64,000 nucleotides of DNA from Candidatus Defluviibacterium haderslevense (GCA_016712225.1 JADJRL010000003.1:1199001-1263000); one strand, 5' to 3'; counted from the stretch's first letter, positions 35,108 to 45,500 are shown. Made by a program: numbers and translations. Notes: generated by a model not told the origin, from the sequence alone.

Positions 35108-36247
35108 ATGAAATTTGGAACAAAAGTTATACACTCAGGAATAGAACCAGATCAAACAACTGGAGCAATAATGACACCAATATTCCAAACCTCTACATAT
35201 GTTCAGGATGGTCCGGGAAATCACAAGGGCTATGAATATGCACGGACACAAAATCCAACCCGAACCGTACTTCAAAACAATCTGGCAGCCTTGGAGAATG
35301 GAACAGACGCTATTTGTTTTAGTAGTGGATTAGCTGCTATGGATGGCATCATCAAATTACTTAAATCTGGAGACCATGTTTTAGCTAGTAATGATATGTA
35401 TGGTGGTTCGTTCAGACTTTTGGATAAAATTTTTAAACCATTTGGAATTGAAACTAACCTGATCCCAATGCAGGATTTATCCATTATAGAATCCAATATT
35501 TCTTCAGAAACTAAATTGATATGGATTGAAACTCCAACAAATCCACTTTTAAATATTGTTGATATCAAAGCTGTATGTGAGTTAGTAAAAGGAAAAAATA
35601 TTTTGGTATGTGTTGATAATACCTTTGCATCTCCCTATTTGCAAAATCCTTTGGACTTAGGCGCTGATCTGGTTCTCCATTCAGCTACTAAATATTTGGG
35701 AGGTCACTCTGACGTAATTCATGGTGCTGTAATCACAAAAAATAAAGCACTTGCAGAGCGTTTGTTTTTTATTCAAAATGCAAGTGGAGCTGTACCCGGT
35801 CCCCAAGATTGTTTCCTAATTCTGCGTGGCATCAAAACACTACATATTCGGATGGATAGGGCTTGTGAAAATGCAGCTAAAATTGCCAATTTCTTAATCA
35901 ATCACCCCAGAGTCAATCGAGTATTATATCCAGGATTTACTTCGCACCCAGGACATCTTATTGCTAAAAAACAAATGCGAAATTTTGGAGGAATGGTATC
36001 TTTTGATTTAAAAGATACTACAATTGAAGCCGCTTTTAGTGTTCTATCAAAAACAAAATTGTTTTCCTGTGCTGAATCATTAGGAGGTGTTGAATCATTA
36101 ATTGGTCACCCTGCTTCAATGACGCACGCCTCTCTACCTAAGGAAGAACGATTAAAAAGTGGATTGACAGACTCGTTAATGCGACTTAGTGTTGGCATTG
36201 AAGACGTTGACGATCTAATCGCCGACCTCGAACAGGCACTCAAATAA
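35108..36247 (+). CDS. Cys/Met-metabolism PLP-dependent enzyme (cystathionine gamma-synthase/lyase type)
   Basis: A 379-residue fold-type I PLP enzyme of the trans-sulfuration group. The PLP Lys is K195 in SATKYLGGHSD; the N-terminal YEYARTQNPTR, the cofactor-contacting SSGLAAMDGI and the C-terminal ESLGGVESLIGHPASMTH motif are all present. Family members include cystathionine gamma-synthase, beta/gamma-lyase and O-acetylhomoserine sulfhydrylase, which cannot be separated reliably by eye. RadC follows after 5 nt. There is a 102-nt AT-rich leader after the transketolase genes with no clear riboswitch. Confidence 0.9.
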   Translation: MKFGTKVIHSGIEPDQTTGAIMTPIFQTSTYVQDGPGNHKGYEYARTQNPTRTVLQNNLAALENGTDAICFSSGLAAMDGIIKLLKSGDHVLASNDMYGGSFRLLDKIFKPFGIETNLIPMQDLSIIESNISSETKLIWIETPTNPLLNIVDIKAVCELVKGKNILVCVDNTFASPYLQNPLDLGADLVLHSATKYLGGHSDVIHGAVITKNKALAERLFFIQNASGAVPGPQDCFLILRGIKTLHIRMDRACENAAKIANFLINHPRVNRVLYPGFTSHPGHLIAKKQMRNFGGMVSFDLKDTTIEAAFSVLSKTKLFSCAESLGGVESLIGHPASMTHASLPKEERLKSGLTDSLMRLSVGIEDVDDLIADLEQALK

Positions 36248-36252
36248 CTAAT

Positions 36253-36957
36253 ATGAATAATAACACCACTAAAGAAAACCAAAGCATCAAATCATGGGCA
36301 AAAGACGATAGACCAAGAGAAAAACTACTACTAAAAGGCAAGGATTCATTGAGTAATTCAGAACTGTTGGCAATATTACTTCGTTCTGGTAGCAGAGATG
36401 AAAGTGCCTTGTCATTAGCTAAGCGGATTCTTGAATCATGCAACAATAATTTGTTTGAATTAAGCAAAATTGGCATGGACCATTTTAAAAAATTTAAAGG
36501 CGTAGGAAAGGTCAAAGCAATTACAATTTTGGCTGCTCTGGAAATCGGAAAAAGGAGACAACAATCAGAAGCTCTTCACAGACCTACGATTCAAGGTAGT
36601 CGAGATGCTTATGAAATGGTTAAATACAATCTTGAAGAATTACAACACGAAGAAAGTTGGGCTATGTTTTTGAATCGTCGAAATGCCATCCTAGGAATTG
36701 AAAAAATGAGTGCCGGTGGGATATCAGGAACCATTATGGATATGAGAATGATTTATAAAAGAGCCATAGAGCATCAAGCGTCGGGAATTATTTTAGTTCA
36801 TAACCACCCTTCTGGTAATCTAAAACCAAGTTCTGCAGATATGGATATTACATCAAAAGCAAAAAGTGCTGGTACAGCATTAGATATTCAATTATTAGAT
36901 CACTTAATTATTTCAGAACATGGGTATTATAGTTTTGCTGATGAAGGTGTTTTGTAA
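36253..36957 (+). CDS. radC: RadC-family JAB/MPN-domain protein
   Basis: A 234-residue protein with an N-terminal helix-hairpin-helix-like region (FKGVGKVKAITILAALEIGKR, residues 81-101) and a C-terminal JAMM metalloprotease-like domain with H183, H185, S193 and D196 in HNHPSGNLKPSSAD, an intact metal site. Despite its historic name a repair role for RadC is unproven. The start lies 5 nt after the PLP enzyme gene, so the two are co-transcribed. The length is standard. Confidence 0.93.
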   Translation: MNNNTTKENQSIKSWAKDDRPREKLLLKGKDSLSNSELLAILLRSGSRDESALSLAKRILESCNNNLFELSKIGMDHFKKFKGVGKVKAITILAALEIGKRRQQSEALHRPTIQGSRDAYEMVKYNLEELQHEESWAMFLNRRNAILGIEKMSAGGISGTIMDMRMIYKRAIEHQASGIILVHNHPSGNLKPSSADMDITSKAKSAGTALDIQLLDHLIISEHGYYSFADEGVL

Positions 36958-36995
36958 TTTATAATGCATAAGATTTTTTTGGTATTTTATTCCAT

Positions 36996-38744
36996 ATGAC
37001 GCAAACTGCAAAAAATAATAGCGCACTTTTAAAACGGTTATTTAGATATGCTAAACCATATCAATTAATCCTCTTTACTTCAGCTATATTAGCAGTAGTC
37101 TTAGCTCCATTAAATGCGCTTACGCCTTATTTGACACATATAATGGTCGATGAATATATCATGAAATCCGATCTAGATGGGTTAAAGTATATTTCTTTAT
37201 TATATTTATTGATATTACTACTCACGACTGTACTCCGTTATTTTTTTGTGATCATGACCAATCGTTTAGGTCAATATGTAATTCACGATTTGAGAAATGA
37301 TGTTTTTCGCCATTTACTTTCTATGCGAATGAGTTATTTTGATAAAACGCCAGTTGGAACAAATACTACACGAACCGTAAGTGATTTGGAATCTGTGAAT
37401 GTAGTTTTTTCTGAAGGTCTTATTACGATCATTGCTGATATTATTGGATTACTGACGCTTTTAGGTGTTATGTTTTATACCAGTATTAAACTAACATTGA
37501 TTTCATTAATATCTATGCCATTGCTCATACTAGCCAGTTACATTTTTAAAGAAAGTGTAAAAAAATCCTTTCAACGAGTAAGAAATGAAGTAGCTAGAAT
37601 GAATGGTTTTTTGCAAGAGTCTTTAAGTGGTATGCGAATCATCCAATTGTTTTCTTCAGAAAAAATGATCAATAAGAAATTTAAAGAAATAAATACAACC
37701 TACACACAAGCAAATATTGATGGAATATTTTATTACGCTGTTTTTTTTCCGGTTGTTGAAATCATTTCGGCAGCATCACTAGGATTTATGGTGTGGTGGG
37801 GCGCTCAAGGTGTTCTGGACCAATCCGTTACGATTGGACAACTGGTGGCTTTTCCAATGTTTTTAACCAGACTTTTTCAACCCATTAGGATGCTTGCTGA
37901 TAAATTCAATTCACTCCAAATGGGCTTGATAGCCAGTAATCGAATTTTTGATACTTTGGATCATTCTGAAAATGATCTGAATGTGGGAACCATTGCTCCA
38001 AATTCAATTAAAGGTGATATTCAATTTGAAAATATCATGTTTGGATATCAAGCTCAGGTACCTGTTTTAAAAAGTATCAACTTCGAGGTGAAGGCAGGAA
38101 CATCATTAGCTATAGTTGGAAACACAGGGTCTGGAAAAACAACAATCATAAGCTTACTGAACAGATTGTACGAATTCGACAGTGGAAACATCTATATCGA
38201 TGGTGTTTCCATAAAAGAGTATGACCTACATTTTCTAAGAAGAAAGATGGGATTGGTACTTCAGGATGTATTTTTATTTTACGGTTCCTTAAAAGATAAC
38301 ATCAGTTTATTTGACCCAGAGATTTCATTGGATTCCATCATTGAAGCCTCAATAGCAATTGGGGCTCACGAATTTATTGAAGCATTACCGGGAGGATATG
38401 ATTACCAGGTAGCTGAACGTGGTGCTAACCTTTCTTTGGGCCAACGTCAGCTGATTTCTTTCGTACGTGCTTTAGTTTTCAATCCCGATATTTTGATTTT
38501 AGATGAAGCAACTTCATCAGTGGATAGCTATACGGAATCAATTATTCAACATGCTATCAAACGCCTTATTACCAAACGAACTTCAATTATCATTGCCCAC
38601 AGATTATCTACGATTAAGCATGCTGACCAAATCATCAGTCTTCAAAATGGCAAAATAGTAGAAAAAGGTACCCATGAGGAACTTTTAACACAAACCGATG
38701 GTTTGTACTCTAGACTGATACACACCCATTTTACAAATAATTAG
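36996..38744 (+). CDS. ABC exporter with fused permease and ATPase (MsbA-like)
   Basis: A 582-residue half-transporter. Six TM segments occupy about residues 25-310, followed by the nucleotide-binding domain: Walker A GNTGSGKT at 375-382, signature LSLGQ at 479-483, Walker B ILILDEATSS near 500 and the switch His in IIAHRLSTIKHA. It would act as a homodimer exporting a lipid, peptide or drug; the substrate cannot be told. It follows radC after 38 nt. The N-terminal helix MTQTAKNNSALLKRLFRY is typical of the MsbA/YheI type. Confidence 0.92.
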   Translation: MTQTAKNNSALLKRLFRYAKPYQLILFTSAILAVVLAPLNALTPYLTHIMVDEYIMKSDLDGLKYISLLYLLILLLTTVLRYFFVIMTNRLGQYVIHDLRNDVFRHLLSMRMSYFDKTPVGTNTTRTVSDLESVNVVFSEGLITIIADIIGLLTLLGVMFYTSIKLTLISLISMPLLILASYIFKESVKKSFQRVRNEVARMNGFLQESLSGMRIIQLFSSEKMINKKFKEINTTYTQANIDGIFYYAVFFPVVEIISAASLGFMVWWGAQGVLDQSVTIGQLVAFPMFLTRLFQPIRMLADKFNSLQMGLIASNRIFDTLDHSENDLNVGTIAPNSIKGDIQFENIMFGYQAQVPVLKSINFEVKAGTSLAIVGNTGSGKTTIISLLNRLYEFDSGNIYIDGVSIKEYDLHFLRRKMGLVLQDVFLFYGSLKDNISLFDPEISLDSIIEASIAIGAHEFIEALPGGYDYQVAERGANLSLGQRQLISFVRALVFNPDILILDEATSSVDSYTESIIQHAIKRLITKRTSIIIAHRLSTIKHADQIISLQNGKIVEKGTHEELLTQTDGLYSRLIHTHFTNN

Positions 38745-38807
38745 GCTTTTTTAAAATTTATTATTAACAATTTATATATTAAATATTAATTTAATACATA
38801 TTTATAT

Positions 38808-38815
38808 TATATTTG
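38808..38815 (+). promoter_or_regulatory. Candidate -7 box (TATATTTG) for the small membrane protein gene
   Basis: TATATTTG lies 10 nt before the first ATG at 38826. The region upstream is pure AT, with no clear TTG -33. Confidence 0.45.
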
Positions 38816-38825
38816 CCCCATAATC

Positions 38826-39305
38826 ATGATGTACAGTAATTTATATAGTAATTTAAATAATCGAAGTCTGCCTCAAAGAATTTTCGGGGCTCTCATGTTT
38901 ATTGCAATTGTCACATTATTCTTGTATTTGTTCTATCAAATCTACCGATTACTATTCTTACTATCTCCACTATTTTTATTTGCTGCGGTTTTATTATTTC
39001 CAAAAGTACTTTTTGATCATTTGAAAAGTATAGGTTTAGCATTCAAGCAAAATCTCGTTGGAGGATTAACTAATCTTACCATTCAAATTATTGGTTTGCC
39101 ACTTGTATCTATTGGATTGGTCTTCAAAGCTTGGGCTTACCGAAAATTCGGACAGCTTCAAGGGACAAGCAATCCATCAAAATCTGAAGATGAATTTGTA
39201 AGTTACGAAGAGGTGGATTCTACAACAAATAATCAATCAGTACAAAAAACCAAATCTATAGAGAAGGAAAAAGCTTATAGTGCTTATGAGGATCTTTTCG
39301 AATAA
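38826..39305 (+). CDS. Small membrane protein of unknown function
   Basis: I do not recognise this 159-residue protein. Two close hydrophobic segments lie at about residues 20-60 (ALMFIAIVTLFLYLFYQI and LLFLLSPLFLFAAVLLF), and a third weaker one at about 85-105 (LTIQIIGLPLVSIGLVF). The C-terminal 50 residues are polar and rich in Ser, Glu and Lys. A second ATG follows directly (MM), so the start could be 38829. A glycosyltransferase gene starts 12 nt after it, suggesting a shared transcript and perhaps a role in envelope polysaccharide work. Confidence 0.7.
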   Translation: MMYSNLYSNLNNRSLPQRIFGALMFIAIVTLFLYLFYQIYRLLFLLSPLFLFAAVLLFPKVLFDHLKSIGLAFKQNLVGGLTNLTIQIIGLPLVSIGLVFKAWAYRKFGQLQGTSNPSKSEDEFVSYEEVDSTTNNQSVQKTKSIEKEKAYSAYEDLFE

Positions 39306-39317
39306 TAAAAGTAGTGT

Positions 39318-40460
39318 GTGTATTTTATTTCAATAATATTATTTGCGATCACCATACTATATATTCTGCTCCAATTCGTTTATTTAATTTATTGGAATAA
39401 AATAAAAAAATTTGAAAAACCTGCACATGTTATTCCAAGAACAACAGTTTCCATTATTATACCTGCAAGAAATGAAGAGGAAAATATCGTTTCCTGCGTC
39501 AAAAGTGCTTTAGATCAGAATTATCCGCACCATCTTTTAGAAGTTATTGTTGTCGATGATCAATCAGAAGATCAAACACCCGAATTATTAGAAGACATAA
39601 AAGATAGTCGTTTTAAATTAATGCGATTAGGTGTTATTGGTAAAACCACCATTCAAGGTTCAAAAAAGAAAGCCATATCCTATGGTGTAGCACATGCTCA
39701 AGGAACCCTTATTTTAGCAACTGATGCTGATTGCGTTCTACCTGAAAATTGGGTCGAAACAATAGTAACTTATTATGAACTTAATGCATCAAAATTTATC
39801 GTTGGCCCAGTTCAAATTAAAAATGGAAAAGGGTTTTTAGGTATTTTTCAAATGCTTGATTTTATGAACTCCTTCCTAATTAATGCCTCTGGAATCAAAT
39901 CCGGCTTGCATTATTTATGTAGTGCTGCCAATATAGCTTACGACAAAAATACGTTTATCCAAATTAATGCATATGATACCAATCATCATATTTCGTCTGG
40001 TGATGATATTTTTTTAATTCATAAAATGAAGTCTTTGTTTCCACATGACATTCATGTCTCAAAATCGGTTGAAACTATCGTGGAAACTAAAGCCGAAATT
40101 GACCTAAAACATTTCATAAGTCAACGTTTGCGTTGGGCCAATAAAATGAAATTTAATAAAGACTGGAAAGTAATGTTTATTGCAAGTATAGTTTGGTTTC
40201 AGAGAATCTTTACAATAATCAGTATCATCATTGGTTTCATTTATCAAAATCCATTAGCATTATATATTGGATGGATTAGTTTATGTACTCAATTAGTTTT
40301 GGATTTTATTATTCTATATCAAGCCACTACCTTCTTCTCAAAGAAACACCTACTATGGTGGTTTATACCTATGCAGTTCTTTTATACTTTATATTTTATT
40401 TTATTAGGACTATTTTCATGGTTTAATCTTCCGTTATATTGGAAAGACAGAAAAATTTAA
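39318..40460 (+). CDS. Family 2 glycosyltransferase with membrane segments
   Basis: A 380-residue GT2 enzyme. An N-terminal TM (residues 3-22) anchors the protein, then the GT-A core follows with VSIIIPARNEEENI, VVDDQSEDQT, the DxD-like ATDADC and the QRLRW acceptor motif, and three further TM segments form the C-terminus. This layout fits a processive or lipid-linked sugar transferase. The start is GTG; an in-frame stop lies 6 nt upstream, so no longer frame exists. The donor sugar and product are unknown. The gene is convergent with uvrB. Confidence 0.85.
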   Translation: MYFISIILFAITILYILLQFVYLIYWNKIKKFEKPAHVIPRTTVSIIIPARNEEENIVSCVKSALDQNYPHHLLEVIVVDDQSEDQTPELLEDIKDSRFKLMRLGVIGKTTIQGSKKKAISYGVAHAQGTLILATDADCVLPENWVETIVTYYELNASKFIVGPVQIKNGKGFLGIFQMLDFMNSFLINASGIKSGLHYLCSAANIAYDKNTFIQINAYDTNHHISSGDDIFLIHKMKSLFPHDIHVSKSVETIVETKAEIDLKHFISQRLRWANKMKFNKDWKVMFIASIVWFQRIFTIISIIIGFIYQNPLALYIGWISLCTQLVLDFIILYQATTFFSKKHLLWWFIPMQFFYTLYFILLGLFSWFNLPLYWKDRKI

Positions 40461-40491
40461 TTTCAGTTTTTTTTGTTATTCATTCAATTCC

Positions 40492-42510
40492 CTATTTTAA
40501 TTTTTTCTTCAGTGCATTCATTTCATCTCTAAAATGTGCGGCTGAAATAAAGTCAAGATCTTTAGCTGCAGCTTTCATTTTTTGCTCTGTTTGAACGATT
40601 AATTTTTCAATTTGATCACGGTTCAAATAGGCTACCAAAGGATCTGCGGCTATGGAATTCACATCAGGTTCTACGTAAGCTCTTGGTTCTGGAGCCCTCA
40701 TATCTAAAATTGAACTTTTACTCATAATTTCTTCACGCGTTTTGCTAAGTGTTTGAGGTACAATACCATGTAATTCATTATAAGCCATTTGTTTCGACCT
40801 TCTCCGATTGGTTTCATCAATGGTTCTTCGCATAGACTCTGTTATTTTATCAGCATAAAAAATAACCAAACCATTAGCATTCCTGGCTGCTCTTCCAGCA
40901 GTTTGAGTTAATGATCTGTCATTTCTTAAAAAACCTTCCTTATCTGCGTCTAGTATGGCTACTAAAGATACCTCAGGTAAATCCAACCCTTCTCTCAATA
41001 AATTGACCCCAATTAAAATATCAAATTCACCCAAACGTAAGTCACGCAAAATTTCTACGCGTTCCATGGTATCGATTTCAGAGTGTATGTATTTGCACAA
41101 TAAATTTAAGCCTTGGAAATACTTCGCAAGTTCTTCCGACATTCGCTTAGTCAAAGTTGTTACTAGAATTCGTTCATTGAGTTTCTTACGTTTGTAAATT
41201 TCTTCTAACAAATCATCAATTTGATTGATTGATGGTCTTACATCTATTGGAGGGTCTAATAAACCTGTTGGCCTTACTACTTGTTCCGCAATATATCCTT
41301 GCACTTGATTTAGTTCATAGTCGCCTGGAGTTGCGCTGGCATAAATCACCTGGTTAATTTGGTTTTCGAATTCTTCAAAACTTAATGGTCTATTATCGAG
41401 AGCTGATGGCAATCTAAAACCAAACTGTACTAAATTCATTTTACGGGCTCGATCTCCTCCCCACATACCTCTAATTTGTGGTATGGTTACATGACTTTCA
41501 TCAACAATCAACAAATAATCATCAGGAAAATAATCTAACAAACAAAATGGTCTTGTTCCAATAGATCGACCATCAAAAAAACGAGAATAGTTTTCAATAC
41601 CACTACAATAGCCAAGTTCACGCATCATTTCCAGATCGAATTGCGTTCGCTCTTCGATACGCTTTGCTTCAGCATATTTTTTCTCGGACTCAAAATATTT
41701 TTTTTGTTCAAATAACTCATTTTCTATAGTATGCAAAATACCTTTGAGTCTATCTTTTGGAGCAACGTACAAATTAGCGGGAAATATCGCAGCTGAATCC
41801 AAACTAGTTATTCTTTTTCCACTTGAGATCTCTATTTCATCAATCTGTTCAATTTGATCTCCAAAAAAATGAATTCTTAATCCATAGTCTACATAAGGCA
41901 AACGAATATCTACTGTATCACCCTTAACTCTAAATTGACCTCTATTCAAATCACTCTCAGTCCTGCTATATAAAATATCAACCAGTCGATATAGAAACTG
42001 ATTGCGTGGATAATTTTGAGACTTTTGAATTCTGATAATTCCTGCTTTGTAGTCCTCCGGATTTCCCATACCAAAAATACAAGATACAGTTGCTACAATA
42101 ATGATATCCCTTCTTCCAGACAACAATGATGAAGTAGCTTTTAAGCGCAACTTATCAACTTCTTCATTAATTTGAAGGTCTTTTTCAATATAAGTATCCG
42201 TTACTGAAATGTAAGCTTCGGGTTGGTAATAATCATAATATGAAACAAAATATTCTACAGCATTATCTGGAAAAAAAGCTTTGAATTCGCCATACAATTG
42301 CGCCGTCAAGGTTTTATTATGTGTCAAAATCAAGGTAGGTTTACCAGTTTGTGCGATTACATTAGCTAAAGTAAATGTCTTACCAGATCCCGTTACACCC
42401 AATAATACTTGTGCTCGTTCTCCCTGTTCAACCCCGGTAGTCAATTGTTGGATAGCCTCTGGTTGATCGCCAGATGGCTTATAATTTGAATTCAATAAAA
42501 ATGACGACAT
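40492..42510 (-). CDS. uvrB: Excinuclease ABC subunit B
   Basis: A 672-residue DNA-damage recognition helicase of nucleotide excision repair. Walker A GVTGSGKT is at 38-45, the beta-hairpin region has YYDYYQPEAYISVTDTYIEK, and the helicase motifs include DESHVTIPQIRGM, GEFDILIGVNLLREGLDLPEVSL and QTAGRAARN. The C-terminal UVR motif (EKLIVQTEQKMKAAAKDLDFISAA) is complete. The ATG at 42510 was chosen; a TTG 6 nt further up would add two residues. No other uvr gene is in this window. Confidence 0.97.
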   Translation of the reverse strand: MSSFLLNSNYKPSGDQPEAIQQLTTGVEQGERAQVLLGVTGSGKTFTLANVIAQTGKPTLILTHNKTLTAQLYGEFKAFFPDNAVEYFVSYYDYYQPEAYISVTDTYIEKDLQINEEVDKLRLKATSSLLSGRRDIIIVATVSCIFGMGNPEDYKAGIIRIQKSQNYPRNQFLYRLVDILYSRTESDLNRGQFRVKGDTVDIRLPYVDYGLRIHFFGDQIEQIDEIEISSGKRITSLDSAAIFPANLYVAPKDRLKGILHTIENELFEQKKYFESEKKYAEAKRIEERTQFDLEMMRELGYCSGIENYSRFFDGRSIGTRPFCLLDYFPDDYLLIVDESHVTIPQIRGMWGGDRARKMNLVQFGFRLPSALDNRPLSFEEFENQINQVIYASATPGDYELNQVQGYIAEQVVRPTGLLDPPIDVRPSINQIDDLLEEIYKRKKLNERILVTTLTKRMSEELAKYFQGLNLLCKYIHSEIDTMERVEILRDLRLGEFDILIGVNLLREGLDLPEVSLVAILDADKEGFLRNDRSLTQTAGRAARNANGLVIFYADKITESMRRTIDETNRRRSKQMAYNELHGIVPQTLSKTREEIMSKSSILDMRAPEPRAYVEPDVNSIAADPLVAYLNRDQIEKLIVQTEQKMKAAAKDLDFISAAHFRDEMNALKKKLK

Positions 42511-42551
42511 AATCAAATAAAATTGCCGTAAAATTACACCCAGTTATTGAT

Positions 42552-43322
42552 ATGAATCCAGTTAGTTTAAATATTAAGATTCAAGGCAATGGACCTCCAA
42601 TATTAATACTTCATGGTTTATTCGGGAGTCTTGATAATTGGCAAACCATTGCCAATGCATTATCGAATGAATTTACCATCTATCTTATAGATTTAAGAAA
42701 TCATGGTAAATCACCTCATACCGAGGATTTTAGTTATATTTTAATGGCCAATGATATTATGTATATGATACAAAAATATCAATTAGTAAAACCCTTTATG
42801 ATTGGGCATTCTATGGGTGGTAAAGTCGTTTTAGAATTAATAAACTTATATCCTAATGATATTGGAAAATCCATTATAATAGATATAGCCACAAAATCAT
42901 ATCCCAGAGGACATGATGAAATCTTTAAATCTATGTTGGGTTTAGATTTAAAAAAAATCAATAAAAGATCTGAAGCTGAATTTGAACTTTCAAAAACAAT
43001 TTTAGATCAAACTGTTAGACAATTTATTCTTAAAAATTTAGATCGAGATCAAAATCAACAATTTGTTTGGAAACTAAACTTAAAATCCTTATTTGAGAAT
43101 TACAATGAAATCATCCTGGAAATCAAACCATCTAAACCAATAATAAACGAAATATTATTCATCAGAGGTGGCCGATCAAATTATATACTTGATAAAGATC
43201 AATTAGAAATTAAAAAATATTATCCAAATTCATCTTTTATAACCATTGCTGATGCTGGACATTGGGTACATGCGGACCAACCAATTCGTTTGGTAGAAAT
43301 AATTAAATCCTACTGTATATAA
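42552..43322 (+). CDS. Alpha/beta-hydrolase (YbfF-like esterase)
   Basis: A 256-residue alpha/beta-hydrolase fold. The nucleophile elbow is GHSMGG (S87), the oxyanion region is LHGLFGSLDNW (20-30), and the catalytic His is in DAGHWVHAD near residue 237. This spacing matches YbfF-type acyl-ester hydrolases. There is no signal peptide. It is convergent with the M13 peptidase gene, 10 nt apart, and divergent from uvrB. The natural substrate is unknown. Confidence 0.88.
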   Translation: MNPVSLNIKIQGNGPPILILHGLFGSLDNWQTIANALSNEFTIYLIDLRNHGKSPHTEDFSYILMANDIMYMIQKYQLVKPFMIGHSMGGKVVLELINLYPNDIGKSIIIDIATKSYPRGHDEIFKSMLGLDLKKINKRSEAEFELSKTILDQTVRQFILKNLDRDQNQQFVWKLNLKSLFENYNEIILEIKPSKPIINEILFIRGGRSNYILDKDQLEIKKYYPNSSFITIADAGHWVHADQPIRLVEIIKSYCI

Positions 43323-43332
43323 AACTTCATTT

Positions 43333-45369
43333 TTACCAAATTTTAACCTGTAAACTATCTACACGATGCATTTTCATGCCTTCCTTAACTTGAAACGCTT
43401 CCATAAATTCAGGGATATGAACAAAGGGACCATTAACGCGTAATTTTGCCGGAGCATGTACATCTGTTAATATTTGAGATGCCAACCTTTCATCTCTTAT
43501 GTGTCCAAGCCAACCTAAAGCATACCCTAAAAAATATCTTTGAGTAGGAGTTAGACCATTGATTGGTTTTCCCAATTTATATTGTTCTTTTTTCTTAAAT
43601 GCTTCAAGACCTAAAACGACACCTCCTAAATCGGCAATATTTTCACCAAGAGTGGCCTTACCATTAACATGTAGACTATCTAAAACGACGAATTGATTAA
43701 ATTGATCTACAATCAATTGTGCTTTCTTATTAAATTGATCTTCATCTTCTTTAGTCCACCAATTATTCAGATTTCCTTTTTCATCAAATTTTTTTCCCTC
43801 ATCATCAAAACCATGAGTAATTTCGTGACCAATGGTCGATGCTGCGGCATATCCATAAACCAAAGCATCATCAAGATCCTCATCACGAAAACCTGGAACT
43901 GTAAATATTGCAGCAGGCAGAACAATTTCATTATTAGAAGGATTGTAATAAGCATTGTAAGTCTGAGGTGTCATATCCCAAATACTTCGATCAACTGGTT
44001 TACCCAATTTTGAAATTTGATCATTGTACCACCAGATCTGAGCATTTTTAACATTTTCAAAATAAGAATTACTGTTAATTTCCATAGATGAAAAATCTTT
44101 CCAATGATCAGGATAGCCCACTTTTTTAGTCATCAACTTTAATTTTAATAAAGCTTTTTCTTTAGTTGTGGAACTCATCCAATCTAAATCTCTGATGTGA
44201 TCAGCAAAGGCAGATCGAATATCTTCCACCATATCACTATACCTTTGTTTAGATTTTGGACTAAAATACGCTTTAACAAATTCTTGTCCTAATACGTCTC
44301 CCATTGCATTTTCAATAGCACTTAAACTTCTTTTCCAACGAGGGCGTTGTGCTTCAGCTCCATGAAGAAGTGCACTGTAAAATCTAAAATGTTCATCGTT
44401 GATGTCTTTGTTTAAAGTTGCAGCAAAATGGTGTATAAAATGCCATTTGATATAAGCTTTCCAACTATTCAAATCCGTTTTTTGCAACACCATCTCAAAT
44501 GTTTTAAAAAAATCAGGTTGGCCAATTATAGCTGAATCGAAATTTATGCTTGCTTTTTTACACCAATCTGTCCAATCTATACTCGGTGTCAAGGATTTTA
44601 TTTGGGCTATCGAATAGGCGTGATAATTAGCATATGGATCTCTTAGGTCTTCTAATTTTTTTGAGGATTGAGCTAATTGCGTTTCGAGTGCTAAGATTTT
44701 TTTTGCTTCATCTATAGAAGTTAGAGAGTCCACTCCAACTAATCGAAACATTTTCGAGATGTGATTTGGATATTCATTTCGAATTTTCAATGTTCGTTCA
44801 TCCTGATTTATATAATAATCCCGATTGGGTAATCCTAACCCGCCTTGATTTAAATAAAGTGTCATTTTATCACTTTGCTTCATATCCTGACCAACATAAA
44901 GTTCAAATCCAGATCCAATACCATATGATTTGTGTAAAGCTATTACTGTAAATAAACCAGCAATATCATTTATGTCGTCTATTTGTTGTAGATCTTTTTG
45001 AATGGGACTCATCCCTAATTGATCACATAAAGCTGAGTCCATGGCTAATTTCCAAAAATCACCAATTCTTTGATCATTTGAACCTTTAGTTGCTTGAATT
45101 TTTGATGCCTTATCACAAATGTCTCTGAGCTTGGTATAATTCTCATTGACTACTAAATTTCCAATTCCCCAATTCGTTTCTTCTTTGGGTATAGGATTAT
45201 TTTTAAGCCAGGTACCACTTGCATACATGAAAAAATCTTCCCCTGGAGCTATAGCAGTATCTAAATGGTCAAATAAAATATCACCGCCACCAGGTATTGT
45301 AGTGGCTTTATTTTTACAATTTATACAAACACAACAGATCAAAAATGTGAAGACTAGGTAATTTTTCAT
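43333..45369 (-). CDS. M13-family zinc metallopeptidase (neprilysin/PepO-like), probable lipoprotein
   Basis: A 678-residue peptidase. The zinc motif is HEITH (H515, E516, H519) and the third ligand is in ENIADLGG near 575; NAYYNPSNNEIVLPAAI precedes it as in all M13 proteins, so the active site is intact. The N-terminus MKNYLVFTFLICCVCINCKNK suggests a lipoprotein signal, although with several Cys the modified residue is not certain. The ATG at 45369 was chosen because the TAGATTTG box lies upstream of it, and the longer frame (to 45435) passes through this box. It would degrade peptides in the periplasm or at the surface. Confidence 0.92.
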   Translation of the reverse strand: MKNYLVFTFLICCVCINCKNKATTIPGGGDILFDHLDTAIAPGEDFFMYASGTWLKNNPIPKEETNWGIGNLVVNENYTKLRDICDKASKIQATKGSNDQRIGDFWKLAMDSALCDQLGMSPIQKDLQQIDDINDIAGLFTVIALHKSYGIGSGFELYVGQDMKQSDKMTLYLNQGGLGLPNRDYYINQDERTLKIRNEYPNHISKMFRLVGVDSLTSIDEAKKILALETQLAQSSKKLEDLRDPYANYHAYSIAQIKSLTPSIDWTDWCKKASINFDSAIIGQPDFFKTFEMVLQKTDLNSWKAYIKWHFIHHFAATLNKDINDEHFRFYSALLHGAEAQRPRWKRSLSAIENAMGDVLGQEFVKAYFSPKSKQRYSDMVEDIRSAFADHIRDLDWMSSTTKEKALLKLKLMTKKVGYPDHWKDFSSMEINSNSYFENVKNAQIWWYNDQISKLGKPVDRSIWDMTPQTYNAYYNPSNNEIVLPAAIFTVPGFRDEDLDDALVYGYAAASTIGHEITHGFDDEGKKFDEKGNLNNWWTKEDEDQFNKKAQLIVDQFNQFVVLDSLHVNGKATLGENIADLGGVVLGLEAFKKKEQYKLGKPINGLTPTQRYFLGYALGWLGHIRDERLASQILTDVHAPAKLRVNGPFVHIPEFMEAFQVKEGMKMHRVDSLQVKIW

Positions 45370-45389
45370 GAAATCAAGTAATTTTGGTA

Positions 45390-45397
45390 CAAATCTA
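45390..45397 (-). promoter_or_regulatory. Candidate promoter of the M13 peptidase gene (TAGATTTG)
   Basis: The reverse strand reads TAGATTTG, 20 nt before the ATG, with a TTTG at 45421-45424 as a possible -33 element (23-nt spacer). Confidence 0.5.
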
Positions 45398-45492
45398 TTC
45401 TTTTTACCCGTATCAGTATTCAAATCGGTCAACAACTAGACCATTAAATTATGTTTTTGGTTTTGAATGCTATAAGACCGCTCAAATTGTGT

Positions 45493-45500
45493 TATTTTCG
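45493..45500 (+). promoter_or_regulatory. Variant -7 box (TATTTTCG) for the acyl-CoA dehydrogenase gene
   Basis: TATTTTCG resembles TAnnTTTG with C in place of T at one position and ends 15 nt before the preferred ATG. No clear -33. Confidence 0.35.
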